Below, piece after piece: positions 35,567-43,626 of a DNA stretch of 64,000 nt. The position numbers and the translations under genes were made by a program. The stretch is from Chryseobacterium indoltheticum (GTDB lineage Bacteria; Bacteroidota; Bacteroidia; Flavobacteriales; Weeksellaceae). How positions within the stretch are numbered: the first letter of the stretch is position 1; every line of letters starts with the position of its first letter. The stretch spans positions 2,542,001-2,606,000 of the forward strand of contig NZ_CP033929.1 of assembly GCF_003815915.1 (NCBI RefSeq), given 5' to 3'. The notes under the pieces are model-generated. The model saw only the letters and a program-made list of their open reading frames with translations. It did not search any database and had not been told where the DNA came from.

Positions 35567-36046
35567 ATGAATGTCATCAACGAATCCGGAACTTTAGCTT
35601 TATCTACAAGATTACAACGCCTTAGCGAGCAATTACGTAAAGACGGAGCCTTGGTTTATAAAGAATTTGGAATAGATTTCGAACCCAAATGGTTTCCGGT
35701 AGTCTTTACATTACATCACAAAAATACACTCAGCGTTGTCGAAATTGCTAATGAAATAGGGTACACGCATCCTTCCACAATCAACCTTTTAAAAGAACTT
35801 GAAAAGCAACAAATGATTATATCTAAAAAAGATAAAACAGATGAACGTAAACGCTTAATTGAATTGGCACCAAAAGGTATTGAATTGATAGAAAAAATGA
35901 TACCCGTGTGGGAAATTATCTCTAAAGTGTTGGGAGAAATAGCAGACAATGAGAATCATTTATTGAAAGCCATTAATGAAGCAGAAGAAAAAATTGCAAA
36001 ACAGTCTTTTTTACAAAGAGTTTTACAATTGAAAAACAACCAATAA
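35567..36046 (+). CDS. MarR-family transcriptional regulator
   Basis: A 159-residue winged-helix regulator. The DNA-binding unit reads LSVVEIANEIGYTHPSTINLLKELEKQQMIISKKDKTDERKRLIELAPKG, with the MarR wing DERKR near residue 104; N- and C-terminal helices form the dimer. It likely controls its own operon at the overlapping palindromes upstream of the GNAT gene. A bidirectional terminator follows. Confidence 0.9.
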   Translation: MNVINESGTLALSTRLQRLSEQLRKDGALVYKEFGIDFEPKWFPVVFTLHHKNTLSVVEIANEIGYTHPSTINLLKELEKQQMIISKKDKTDERKRLIELAPKGIELIEKMIPVWEIISKVLGEIADNENHLLKAINEAEEKIAKQSFLQRVLQLKNNQ

Positions 36047-36161
36047 GTAATGTTAATAAATTGATTGTTTTTAATTTTAACTGATAATTTCAATCATAAA
36101 AGCTATTTCAGAAATATAAAATAGGCAAGCTATTAACAAAAGTTAGCGTTGAATTAAATGC

Positions 36162-36192
36162 AAAAAAACCTTCCCATCGGAAAGGTTTTTTC
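36162..36192. terminator. Bidirectional terminator (marR operon / tRNA-Ala)
   Basis: AAAAAACCTTCC and GGAAAGGTTTTTT pair with a one-base bulge. It sits between the plus-strand MarR gene and the minus-strand tRNA and has T tracts both ways. Confidence 0.8.
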
Positions 36193-36203
36193 ATGAAAAA
36201 AAG

Positions 36204-36277
36204 TGGAGAATACGGGGATCGAACCCGTCACCTTTAGACTGCCAGTCTAACGCTCTAGCCAGATGAGCTAATTCCCC
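36204..36277 (-). tRNA. tRNA-Ala (anticodon GGC)
   Basis: A 74-nt tRNA read on the minus strand. The acceptor GGGGAAT pairs with ATTCTCC and includes the G3-U70 wobble that marks alanine tRNAs; the discriminator is A. The anticodon stem TTAGA/TCTAA encloses the loop CTGGCAG, giving anticodon GGC. The T-arm has GGTTCGATCC. The CCA end is not encoded. A full consensus promoter lies just upstream. Confidence 0.95.
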
Positions 36278-36293
36278 TTTTTTAAGATCGATG

Positions 36294-36324
36294 CAAATGT
36301 AAGTATTTATATAGAATATGCAAA
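36294..36324 (-). promoter_or_regulatory. Promoter for tRNA-Ala
   Basis: On the minus strand -33 TTTG (36324-36321), a 19-bp spacer and -7 TACATTTG (36301-36294). The predicted start near 36288 is about 11 bases before the mature tRNA. Confidence 0.75.
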
Positions 36325-36458
36325 TCTTCTTTAAAAAAAATAAATATTTTAATTTAAAAAAAAAGAACGACAATCATGAAAACAATTTTAAAGATAATTT
36401 TCCGCTAAACAGATCAAAATTATCATCTGTAAAAGATTAAACTATAAAATTAAATTAA

Positions 36459-36466
36459 TATATTTG
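36459..36466 (+). promoter_or_regulatory. Possible -7 box in a 303-bp spacer before the small lipoprotein gene
   Basis: TATATTTG matches TAnnTTTG and would give a leader of about 110 bases. The rest of 36278-36580 is very AT-rich; apart from the tRNA promoter I see nothing else in it. Confidence 0.4.
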
Positions 36467-36580
36467 CCCAATTCAAAAAATATAGAGATATCATCAATTT
36501 TAAAAACAATCTTGAAATTTTCTCCCTTATTTTTAAGAATAAATTGAATAATAAACTTATTTCATAAACTATTGTAACCT

Positions 36581-36952
36581 ATGAAGAAACTATTTTTACT
36601 TTTATTGACTATTTTTTCATTAATTGGATGTACTGCAGATGACGAGACCCTTGTTGATTATGTAGGAACATGGTCTGGAACTTACGAAGGAACCGAAAAA
36701 GGTCTTTGGAAATTCGTAGTTGCTTCCGACGGAAAAGTTACCGGAACAATGTACAATGAAACAAGCAATGAAAATTACAATATTTCAGGATTCCTGGACA
36801 GATCCGGTCAGTTGACTGCTGAATTGGTTTTACCTGCAGACGGACAATTTAACGGAACACTAAACGTTGAAGAAAAGGGAAGTGGAAATTGGACGAACGA
36901 GTCGCCAACTCCTGTCAGAAGCGGATCTTGGTCTGGAGAGAAAAATAAATAG
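36581..36952 (+). CDS. Small lipoprotein of unknown function
   Basis: A 123-residue protein with a lipoprotein signal ending LIGC17. The mature part is a compact beta-rich domain: VGTWSGTYEGTEKGLWKFVVASDGKVTG, then NISGFLDRSGQLTAELVLPADGQFNGTL and GSGNWTN. It looks like a small lipocalin-like or DUF-type beta barrel seen in flavobacterial lipoproteins. No partner gene is adjacent. One of the strongest terminators of the window follows. Confidence 0.75.
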   Translation: MKKLFLLLLTIFSLIGCTADDETLVDYVGTWSGTYEGTEKGLWKFVVASDGKVTGTMYNETSNENYNISGFLDRSGQLTAELVLPADGQFNGTLNVEEKGSGNWTNESPTPVRSGSWSGEKNK

Positions 36953-36968
36953 ACAACTATTATAAATT

Positions 36969-37007
36969 AAAAATCGGCTGCAAACAAAGTTTGCAGCCGA
37001 TTTTTTT
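36969..37007 (+). terminator. Strong terminator after the lipoprotein gene
   Basis: AAAAATCGGCTGCAAAC and GTTTGCAGCCGATTTTT form a perfect 17-bp stem with an AAA loop and a T tract. It can also serve the convergent 37011 gene. Confidence 0.92.
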
Positions 37008-37010
37008 TAT

Positions 37011-37661
37011 TTAAACAAATCCCATTTGTACAACGTGAGAATCTCTCTTTACTGCAACAAAATGAATCACATCATCTTCTTCTGAAAAATGATTTTCAAA
37101 AATTACTTCATTTTGACTTTCCTGCAACTTTATTTTTTCTTCAAAAGACTCTGTAAGATAGTTTTCAAAATCAATTTTTATACTCATAATTACTACTTCA
37201 TCAGCAAAAATCGCTTTATCCAAATGCAGACTTTTGTCCCACAATCCAAGGAAAATCTGAGTATTATGATTAAAATTAGAAATATCACCAAACTCAAATT
37301 GCTGGAGTATTACTCGTCCGTCTTTAGCTTTTAAGCCATTTTTCACCGATCTTTTTCCTTTTTCATTTTCAAGATCTAGATCTTTGATTTTGGTCATTGT
37401 CTTTGCAAACCGTTGATAGAGTAGGGCGTCATCTGCCAACTCAATATACTTTGAGATGCAGGAACGGATTAACTTTCCAATTTTTGAGCAGTGCCCAAAT
37501 TCAGAACTGTTTTGCCTCACCTTTTCATAAGTGGGGCTTTTTTTATAGGCAGCTTTATTAAACCCACTTTTTTTCCGAACAATATTTTTACCATTCAGAT
37601 TATAAAAAACCAGATCACCAATGGATCCGTTGAGTTTAATGAAACTTTCGTAAGTCGCCAT
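37011..37661 (-). CDS. Hypothetical protein, Bacteroidota lineage family
   Basis: A 216-residue cytoplasmic-type protein with no signal or membrane helix. The N-terminal block FIKLNGSIGDLVFYNLNGKNIVRKKSGFNKAAYKKSPTY matches, from memory, a family frequent in Flavobacterium and Chryseobacterium genomes that opens with K-NG-I-GD-TFY and a conserved E-FG run (here NSSEFGHCSKIGKLIR near 52-66). Function is unknown. The gene faces the NlpC/P60 gene across a spacer containing phased 11-bp repeats. Confidence 0.65.
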   Translation of the reverse strand: MATYESFIKLNGSIGDLVFYNLNGKNIVRKKSGFNKAAYKKSPTYEKVRQNSSEFGHCSKIGKLIRSCISKYIELADDALLYQRFAKTMTKIKDLDLENEKGKRSVKNGLKAKDGRVILQQFEFGDISNFNHNTQIFLGLWDKSLHLDKAIFADEVVIMSIKIDFENYLTESFEEKIKLQESQNEVIFENHFSEEDDVIHFVAVKRDSHVVQMGFV

Positions 37662-37717
37662 ATTTCTAAAATAGCTTCAAAGATAAACATAAAAAATAAC
37701 AATTAAAGATATTGCTA

Positions 37718-37761
37718 TATAATTAAAGTATAGTTATAGTATAGTTATTGTATAATTAAAA
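37718..37761. repeat. Four tandem 11-bp repeats upstream of the NlpC/P60 gene
   Basis: Units start at 37718, 37729, 37740 and 37751: TATAATTAAAG, TATAGTTATAG, TATAGTTATTG, TATAATTAAAA. The 11-bp step is about one helix turn, so a protein could bind the same face repeatedly. The third unit ends in the -33 TTG of the promoter. Confidence 0.7.
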
Positions 37762-37778
37762 AAATTAAATTATATTTG
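37748..37778 (+). promoter_or_regulatory. Promoter for the NlpC/P60 gene
   Basis: -33 TTG (37748-37750), a 20-bp spacer, -7 TATATTTG (37771-37778); predicted start near 37784, about 23 bases before the ATG. Confidence 0.7.
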
Positions 37779-37806
37779 TAATCATAAATATCTAATTGAT
37801 TTTCAA

Positions 37807-38388
37807 ATGAATAAGGATTTGCGTTTTTCGGAAATTAAATTATATAAAGGGCTTGTTGTTTTAGCAATAATTTCAACAACAATTATTTCTTGTGGAAGCT
37901 CGAAAAATGTTTCTTCTTCTAATTCTAAGAAAACATCATCGAAAAGTATAAGTAAAGCTGAAAATCTAAGAAAATTGGATTCTGATTTCGATGGTAAAGT
38001 TCCGGGTTCTGTAAAGAGTCTTTTAAAAGACGCAGAAACGTATTTGGGAGCTCCGTATAAATTTGGAGGCAATAGTTCTTCAGGTTTTGACTGTTCCGGA
38101 TTTACCGTGAAAGTTTTTCAGGATAATAATTTCAGTTTACCCAGAAGATCTTCAGATCAGGCAGATTCAGGAAAATCTATCGATATTAAAACCGTAAAAC
38201 CAGGCGATTTGCTGTTTTTTGCTACGGCTGGCGGAAGTAGGGTTTCCCACGTAGGGATTGTTCACACTATTGAAAATGATGGTGAAGTAAAATTCATCCA
38301 TGCATCAACTTCTAAAGGAGTAATCATATCTTCTTTAAATGAAAAATACTGGAACAAAGCCTATCTTCACGCTCAAAGAGTTTTATAG
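37807..38388 (+). CDS. NlpC/P60 (C40) cell-wall peptidase lipoprotein
   Basis: A 193-residue exported gamma-D-glutamyl endopeptidase-like protein. A lipoprotein signal ends at IISC29, followed by a Ser/Lys-rich linker. The catalytic domain has Cys in FDCSGFTV near residue 96, His in SHVGIVHT near 148 and a third polar residue in FIHAS near 160. Such enzymes cut peptidoglycan stem peptides. The N-terminal 18 residues before the hydrophobic core are long for a signal peptide, but no later ATG is present. Confidence 0.88.
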   Translation: MNKDLRFSEIKLYKGLVVLAIISTTIISCGSSKNVSSSNSKKTSSKSISKAENLRKLDSDFDGKVPGSVKSLLKDAETYLGAPYKFGGNSSSGFDCSGFTVKVFQDNNFSLPRRSSDQADSGKSIDIKTVKPGDLLFFATAGGSRVSHVGIVHTIENDGEVKFIHASTSKGVIISSLNEKYWNKAYLHAQRVL

Positions 38389-38612
38389 TTACTGCAAACT
38401 CTGTAAAGAATTTCATTGGATCTAATTTTTCAAAAATAGTTAGTGCCTTTATTTAGCTTATTTTTTCATATACTTTTTTATTGTGTTTAATAACTATTTA
38501 ACAGCACTAACCACTCTTTTGATTATATAAAACAAGATAGAAGATTAATCTTTGGCTGCAATTATTTTAGTTTTGTAATACAACATTCAAAAGATTTTGC
38601 CTAACTTTTTTG

Positions 38613-38620
38613 TATATTTG
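38613..38620 (+). promoter_or_regulatory. Promoter -7 box for dapD
   Basis: TATATTTG matches TAnnTTTG; the start near 38626 leaves a leader of about 29 bases. Farther up, GTTAGTGC (38439) and GCACTAAC (38514) are inverted, as are AATAGTTA (38435) and TAACTATT (38501). Confidence 0.5.
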
Positions 38621-38654
38621 GCAGTGAATTTTTTAACAAATTATAAACATAATT

Positions 38655-39467
38655 ATGTCGTTACAACAAACTATTGAAAATATCTGGGACAACAGAGAAT
38701 TATTGCAGAATGAAGACAGCCAAAAGGCTATAAGAGAGGTGATTTCTTTGGTTGACAAAGGCGAACTTCGTACAGCTGAGCCTACAGAAAACGGATGGCA
38801 GGTGAATGAGTGGGTAAAAAAAGCAGTAGTAATGTATTTCCCGATCCAGAAGATGGAAACTATTGAAGTAGGTCCGTTTGAATTTCATGATAAAATGCCT
38901 TTGAAGAGAAACTATGCAGAAAAAGGGGTTAGAGTTGTACCGCATGCCATTGCAAGAGAAGGTGCTTACATCGCCTCAGGCGTTATTTTGATGCCTTCTT
39001 ATGTGAATATTGGTGCTTATGTAGATTCAGGAACAATGGTTGATACCTGGGCAACGGTTGGAAGCTGTGCACAGATCGGTAAAAATGTTCACTTAAGTGG
39101 TGGTGTTGGTATTGGTGGTGTTTTAGAACCGCTTCAGGCTGCTCCGGTAATCATTGAAGATGACTGTTTTATCGGTTCCAGATGTATCGTTGTAGAAGGA
39201 GTTCACGTTGAAAAAGAGGCAGTTTTAGGTGCAAATGTAGTGTTAACCGCTTCTACAAAAATTATCGATGTTACAGGAGATACTCCTCTTGAAATAAAAG
39301 GTAGAGTTCCTGCTCGTTCGGTTGTAATTCCTGGAAGTTATACCAAACAATATCCTGCCGGAGAATATCAGGTTCCTTGTGCTCTGATTATAGGTCAGAG
39401 AAAAGAATCTACAGACAAAAAAACATCTCTTAATGATGCTTTAAGAGAAAATAATGTAGCTGTTTAA
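38655..39467 (+). CDS. dapD: 2,3,4,5-tetrahydropyridine-2,6-dicarboxylate N-succinyltransferase
   Basis: A 270-residue left-handed beta-helix enzyme of the lysine/diaminopimelate pathway that transfers succinyl from succinyl-CoA to tetrahydrodipicolinate. An N-terminal helical domain precedes hexapeptide repeats (about 95-200), with the conserved MVDTWATVGSCAQIGKNVHL near 131-150 and GGVLEPLQAAPVIIEDDCFIGSRC near 155-178. The length is usual for DapD. It provides both lysine and the diaminopimelate of peptidoglycan. Two glycosyltransferase genes follow closely. Confidence 0.95.
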   Translation: MSLQQTIENIWDNRELLQNEDSQKAIREVISLVDKGELRTAEPTENGWQVNEWVKKAVVMYFPIQKMETIEVGPFEFHDKMPLKRNYAEKGVRVVPHAIAREGAYIASGVILMPSYVNIGAYVDSGTMVDTWATVGSCAQIGKNVHLSGGVGIGGVLEPLQAAPVIIEDDCFIGSRCIVVEGVHVEKEAVLGANVVLTASTKIIDVTGDTPLEIKGRVPARSVVIPGSYTKQYPAGEYQVPCALIIGQRKESTDKKTSLNDALRENNVAV

Positions 39468-39477
39468 ATTTTTGCAA

Positions 39478-40152
39478 ATGGCAATTCCTAAACAAATTTT
39501 TCAGACTTTTAAAACCGATAAGCTTCCTTGGCTTACGAAGTTTCATATCAAAAGAATGCTCAAAAAAAACCCTGAATACGAATATCATTTTTATGATGAT
39601 AATCGAATTCAGACTTTTTTTAAAGATGAGTTTCCACCTGAATATTTGAAAGCTTATAACAGACTGACGATAGGAGCTGCCAAAGCAGATTTCTTCAGAT
39701 ATGCCATTCTTTACAAAAAAGGTGGTGTTTATTTAGATGTAGACAGCGGAATCAATAAGCCGATCAAAAAGTTTATTCGTGAAGACGATGTAGCTCTTGT
39801 GACGGATGAAATTCCACAAACTTATTACGTACAATGGGGTCTTGCATATGCTGCAGGACACCCATTTTTACAGAGAACATTAGAAATGATTATGGATAAT
39901 ATCAAAAACAATCCATATCCTCATAATGTACATAAAACGACTGGCCCAACCGTTTATACAGACGCTGTGAGAGCATGTTTAGAGGAAGATCCCACAATTC
40001 CGCATCGATTTATGGGACCGCATTATGACAATAATATGCAGTTTAAATATAAGCTGGGTAAATTCTTCCTTTACAGTGATAAATCTGAACACTGGAAAAG
40101 AAAACAGCTCACCCAAAACATCATAAAACCTGAGAATGAAGATAGCATTTGA
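39478..40152 (+). CDS. Glycosyltransferase family 32-like (OCH1/TcdA-type sugar-binding region)
   Basis: A 224-residue GT-A-fold enzyme with no membrane segment. IPKQIFQTFKTDKLPW opens the domain, then NRLTIGAAKADFFRYAILYKKGGVYLDVDSG near residues 62-92 provides the DxD metal-nucleotide motif. The length is short for the family but has all core motifs. ATG 39478 is used; the TTG two codons earlier adds nothing. It begins 10 bp after dapD and overlaps the next glycosyltransferase by 17 bp, so the three may be cotranscribed. Acceptor unknown. Confidence 0.85.
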   Translation: MAIPKQIFQTFKTDKLPWLTKFHIKRMLKKNPEYEYHFYDDNRIQTFFKDEFPPEYLKAYNRLTIGAAKADFFRYAILYKKGGVYLDVDSGINKPIKKFIREDDVALVTDEIPQTYYVQWGLAYAAGHPFLQRTLEMIMDNIKNNPYPHNVHKTTGPTVYTDAVRACLEEDPTIPHRFMGPHYDNNMQFKYKLGKFFLYSDKSEHWKRKQLTQNIIKPENEDSI

Positions 40153-41236
40153 TGCCAAACGTTTTTTTCATAATACTTCAGGATTAGGGAATTATTCGAG
40201 AGATTTAGTTAGAATTCTGTCTAAATATTATCCTGAAAATCAATACTTATTACTCAACAAAAACAAATCTGAAAGAGGTTCCGATATTGTAGAAAACTCC
40301 GATGTTACCTTTGTAGAAACCTCTAAAGGAACGATGTCTCGCCAGTTTAAAATGGGAAAAGATGCGCAAAAAGAAGGTGCAGATATTTTCCATGGATTAT
40401 CAGGAGAATTACCTTTACAATGGGATAAAAAACCCATCAAAAAAATCGTCACAATTCACGATTTGATATTCGTAAGATATCCTCAATATTATTCTTTTTT
40501 TGACAGAAAAATCCATCTTTGGAAATTCAAAAAAGCGGCAAATACTGCAGATAAGATCATTGCGATTTCGGAGCAGACAAAAAGAGATATTATTCAATTT
40601 TTAAAAGTCTCTGAAAGTAAAATCGAAGTGATTTATCAAGGTTGTCATCAAGCTTTTAAAGAAGAACAATCCGAGGAATTTATTAAGAAAACCAAAAAAA
40701 AATTTAATCTTCCGGAACGGTTTATTTTAAATGTAGGAACGATTGAAGAACGTAAAAATCTTTTTAGCATTATTAAAGCAATAAAAGACACCACAATTCC
40801 TTTGGTTGTTGTTGGAAAGAAAACGAAGTATTTTCAAAAAATAAAGCATTTTATTGAGAAAAATAAAATGGAGGGACAAATTCATTTTTTGGAAGGAGTT
40901 TCAATGGATGAATTAGCAGCAATTTACAAGCTGGCAGATATTTTTGTTTACCCAAGCTTTTTTGAAGGATTTGGAATTCCCGTAATCGAAGCTCTTTTTT
41001 CAAAAACGGTTACGATTACAAGCAATACAAGCTGCCTTCCTGAAGCTGGAGGCCCGGATTCAGTTTACATCGATCCAAAAAATCATCTGGATATTCAATC
41101 AAAAATAAAATTTTTGTGGGATAGCGAATCTGAGAGAAAACGCCGTTCTGATAAAGGATTTGAGTTCGTTCAGAAGTTCAATGACGAGCCCATTGCGCAT
41201 CAGCTGATGAGTCTCTATCAAAAAAATATTTCTTAA
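40136..41236 (+). CDS. Glycosyltransferase family 4 (group 1)
   Basis: A 366-residue GT-B enzyme. The N-terminal Rossmann domain has DAKRFFHNTSGLGNYSRDL near residues 5-23. The C-terminal domain carries FILNVGTIEERKNLFSIIKAI near 198 and the nucleotide-sugar Glu motif YPSFFEGFGIPVIEAL near 278-293. It overlaps the GT32 gene by 17 bp, which suggests translational coupling and that the two act on one glycan. The his operon promoter follows directly. Confidence 0.9.
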   Translation: MKIAFDAKRFFHNTSGLGNYSRDLVRILSKYYPENQYLLLNKNKSERGSDIVENSDVTFVETSKGTMSRQFKMGKDAQKEGADIFHGLSGELPLQWDKKPIKKIVTIHDLIFVRYPQYYSFFDRKIHLWKFKKAANTADKIIAISEQTKRDIIQFLKVSESKIEVIYQGCHQAFKEEQSEEFIKKTKKKFNLPERFILNVGTIEERKNLFSIIKAIKDTTIPLVVVGKKTKYFQKIKHFIEKNKMEGQIHFLEGVSMDELAAIYKLADIFVYPSFFEGFGIPVIEALFSKTVTITSNTSCLPEAGGPDSVYIDPKNHLDIQSKIKFLWDSESERKRRSDKGFEFVQKFNDEPIAHQLMSLYQKNIS

Positions 41237-41240
41237 AATT

Positions 41241-41270
41241 CTTGTGGAATTAAAAATTAGTTCTACATTT
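41241..41270 (+). promoter_or_regulatory. Promoter of the histidine operon
   Basis: -33 TTG (41241-41243), a 19-bp spacer, -7 TACATTTG (41263-41270). The predicted start near 41276 is 17 bases before the leader-peptide ATG. Confidence 0.75.
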
Positions 41271-41292
41271 GTACCACAATATTCAAAGAAAT

Positions 41293-41340
41293 ATGAAACT
41301 GAATTTTTTAACAGTACATCATTATCATCATCTCTGCTAA
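41293..41340 (+). CDS. hisL: his operon leader peptide
   Basis: A 15-codon frame encoding MKLNFLTVHHYHHLC, ending in TAA at 41338-41340. Four of five consecutive codons are His (CAT CAT TAT CAT CAT). It lies between the his promoter and a terminator, ahead of hisG, exactly as attenuation leaders do. Ribosome stalling at the His codons would signal histidine shortage. It is too short to be found by size-based gene calling. Confidence 0.88.
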   Translation: MKLNFLTVHHYHHLC

Positions 41341-41413
41341 GACGGAATTGATTGATATGCAACACAGTTAAAAATCAAAAAATAATTAAACCGTCTGAGT
41401 AAACAGACGGTTT
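41340..41413 (+). promoter_or_regulatory. his attenuator: terminator and competing antiterminator
   Basis: Terminator: AAACCGTCTG (41388-41397) and CAGACGGTTT (41404-41413), followed by a T run. Competing arm: AGACGG at 41340-41345, identical to the 3' terminator arm, can pair with CCGTCT (41391-41396). A ribosome reaching the leader stop codon would cover this arm and allow termination; one stalled on the His codons would leave it free. Confidence 0.8.
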
Positions 41414-41488
41414 TTTGTTTCTAAATTCTTTCACGGTAATTTATTTCAGATAATCAGTTTTTATTTACTCAGACTCAATAAAATTGAA

Positions 41489-42346
41489 ATGAGTACATTA
41501 AAAATTGCCATACAAAAAAGCGGACGGCTTTATGAAGAATCTCTTCAGCTTCTCAAAGATTGCGGAATCCTCATCAACAACGGAAAAGACCAACTGAAAG
41601 TTTCTGTAGATAATTTCCCAATGGAAATCATGTATCTGCGAAATTCTGATATTCCCCAATATCTGGAAGATGGCGTAGTTGATATTGCTATTGTCGGCGA
41701 AAACCTCTTGGTCGAAAAACAGAAAAATATTGAAATTATCCAAAGTTTAGGATTTTCAAAATGCCGGGTTTCTTTAGCCATTCCTAAGGAAATTGAAACC
41801 GATGATATCACTTACTTCCAGGATAAAAGAATTGCAACTTCTTATCCCAATACTCTCAATAATTTTCTTTTAAAAAATAATATTTCTGCAGACATACACG
41901 TCATTTCCGGTTCAGTAGAAATTGCTCCAAATATCGGTCTTGCCGATGGAATCTGTGATATTGTAAGCTCCGGAAGTACTTTATTTAAAAATGGTTTAAG
42001 AGAAACTGTTACTATTTTAAAATCTGAAGCTGTTCTGGCTAAAACATCATTATTAAGTAATGATAAACAAAGTATTTTAGAAAAATTTCTGTTCAGAATT
42101 CAGTCTGTTTTAAGGGCAAAAAATTCTAAATATATTTTGATGAATGTTCCGAATGATAAGATTGCGGAAATCTCAAATATTCTTCCGGTCTTAAAAAGTC
42201 CTACCGTCATTCCTTTGGCAGAAAAGAATTGGAGCAGCATTCATTCCGTAATTGATGCAGAGCGGTTTTGGGAAGTTATAGATGAGCTGAAAGAAAAGGG
42301 AGCCCAAGATATTTTAATAATTCCAATCGATAAAATGGTCATATAA
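41489..42346 (+). CDS. hisG: ATP phosphoribosyltransferase, long form
   Basis: A 285-residue enzyme for the first, committed step of histidine synthesis: ATP + PRPP to phosphoribosyl-ATP. LKIAIQKSGRLYEESLQLL opens domain I; the PRPP-binding loop is ICDIVSSGSTLFKNGL near 161-176. A C-terminal ACT-like regulatory domain (about 215-285, ending EVIDELKEKGAQDILIIPIDKMV) marks the long, histidine-inhibited form, so no HisZ partner is needed. It is the first structural gene after the attenuator. Confidence 0.95.
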   Translation: MSTLKIAIQKSGRLYEESLQLLKDCGILINNGKDQLKVSVDNFPMEIMYLRNSDIPQYLEDGVVDIAIVGENLLVEKQKNIEIIQSLGFSKCRVSLAIPKEIETDDITYFQDKRIATSYPNTLNNFLLKNNISADIHVISGSVEIAPNIGLADGICDIVSSGSTLFKNGLRETVTILKSEAVLAKTSLLSNDKQSILEKFLFRIQSVLRAKNSKYILMNVPNDKIAEISNILPVLKSPTVIPLAEKNWSSIHSVIDAERFWEVIDELKEKGAQDILIIPIDKMVI

Positions 42347-42347
42347 T

Positions 42348-43622
42348 ATGAAAATTAATAAATATCCTCAAAAAGAAATCTGGCCAGAATTGGTAAAACG
42401 GCCAATTATAAAAAGAGAAGAAATTACAGAAATTATTGCTGAAATTTTTTCAAAAGTTAAAGAAAATGGTGATCAGGCATTAATTGATCTTAATAAAAAA
42501 TTTGATAAGGCTGAAATTAAAAATATCAATGTTTCTGAAGAAGAAATAGATAATGCAAAAGGTGTAATAAGCAGTGAATTAAAAAATGCAATTCAACAGG
42601 CAAAAGAAAATATTACAAAATTTCACGCTTCGCAAATTACCAAAATTGAGAAAATTGAAACTACAAAAGGAGTCATTTGCTGGCGAGAAAACAGAGCTAT
42701 CGAAAAAGTTGGAATCTATATTCCGGGAGGAACAGCGCCTTTATTTTCTACGGTTTTAATGCTGGCAATTACCGCTCAATTGGCTGGTTGTAAAGAAATT
42801 ATTTTGTGCACTCCGCCCGATAAAAATGGAAATATCAATCCAGCGATTCTTTATACTGCTCAACTTTGTGGAGTAAAAAAAATATTTAAAACCGGCGGTG
42901 CACAAGCTATTGCGGCAATGACTTTTGGTACAGAATCGGTTCCCAAAGTCTATAAAATTTTCGGTCCCGGAAACCAATTTGTTGTCGCAGCAAAAGATTT
43001 TGCTCAAAAATACAATGTAGCGATTGATATGCCTGCAGGACCAAGTGAAGTTTTGATAATTGCTGATGAAAAGGCGATACCAGAATATTGCGCTGCAGAT
43101 TTGCTTTCTCAGGCAGAGCACGGAAGTGACAGCCAGGTGATTTTTATTTCAACAGATTTAAGGATTTTAAATGAAACGATTGAGGAATTGAAAAAACAAA
43201 TTAAAGAGCTTCCCAGAAATGAGTTCGCTCAACAATCATTGAATAACAGCCATTTTATTTTATTGAATTCTGTTGATGAAGCTTTAGAATTCAGCAATTT
43301 GTATGCTCCTGAACATTTGATTTTAGCCATAGAAAATTTCGAAAACTATATCGATAAAATACAAAATGCCGGTTCTGTTTTTCTCGGAAATTACTCATGT
43401 GAAAGTGCCGGAGATTATGCGAGCGGAACCAATCATACGCTTCCAACTAATGGATTTGCAAAAAATTACAGCGGAGTTTCTTTAGACAGTTTTGTCAAAA
43501 AAATTACGTTTCAGAATTTGTCACAGGAAGGGTTACAAAATTTAGGTAAAACAATAGAGATCATGGCCGAAGCTGAAGGTCTTCTGGCACACAAAAATGC
43601 AGTATCAATAAGATTAAAATAA
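42348..43622 (+). CDS. hisD: Histidinol dehydrogenase
   Basis: A 424-residue zinc enzyme that carries out the last two oxidations, L-histidinol to L-histidine, with NAD+. Landmarks are VGIYIPGGTAPLFSTVLM near 119-136, IFGPGNQFVVAAK near 204-216, DMPAGPSEVLIIAD near 226, the zinc and catalytic residues in LSQAEHGSDSQVIF near 251-264, and LYAPEHL near 322. It begins 1 bp after the hisG stop. Confidence 0.96.
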   Translation: MKINKYPQKEIWPELVKRPIIKREEITEIIAEIFSKVKENGDQALIDLNKKFDKAEIKNINVSEEEIDNAKGVISSELKNAIQQAKENITKFHASQITKIEKIETTKGVICWRENRAIEKVGIYIPGGTAPLFSTVLMLAITAQLAGCKEIILCTPPDKNGNINPAILYTAQLCGVKKIFKTGGAQAIAAMTFGTESVPKVYKIFGPGNQFVVAAKDFAQKYNVAIDMPAGPSEVLIIADEKAIPEYCAADLLSQAEHGSDSQVIFISTDLRILNETIEELKKQIKELPRNEFAQQSLNNSHFILLNSVDEALEFSNLYAPEHLILAIENFENYIDKIQNAGSVFLGNYSCESAGDYASGTNHTLPTNGFAKNYSGVSLDSFVKKITFQNLSQEGLQNLGKTIEIMAEAEGLLAHKNAVSIRLK

Positions 43623-43626
43623 AAAT

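Noticed and set aside
36191..36373. 60-codon minus-strand frame over the tRNA-Ala region
   Set aside because: It includes the whole tRNA gene and its promoter; the product is an artefact of AT-rich flanks.
38389..38654. Lysine riboswitch before dapD
   Set aside because: The predicted leader is about 29 bases and the conserved lysine-riboswitch core is not recognisable in the upstream DNA.
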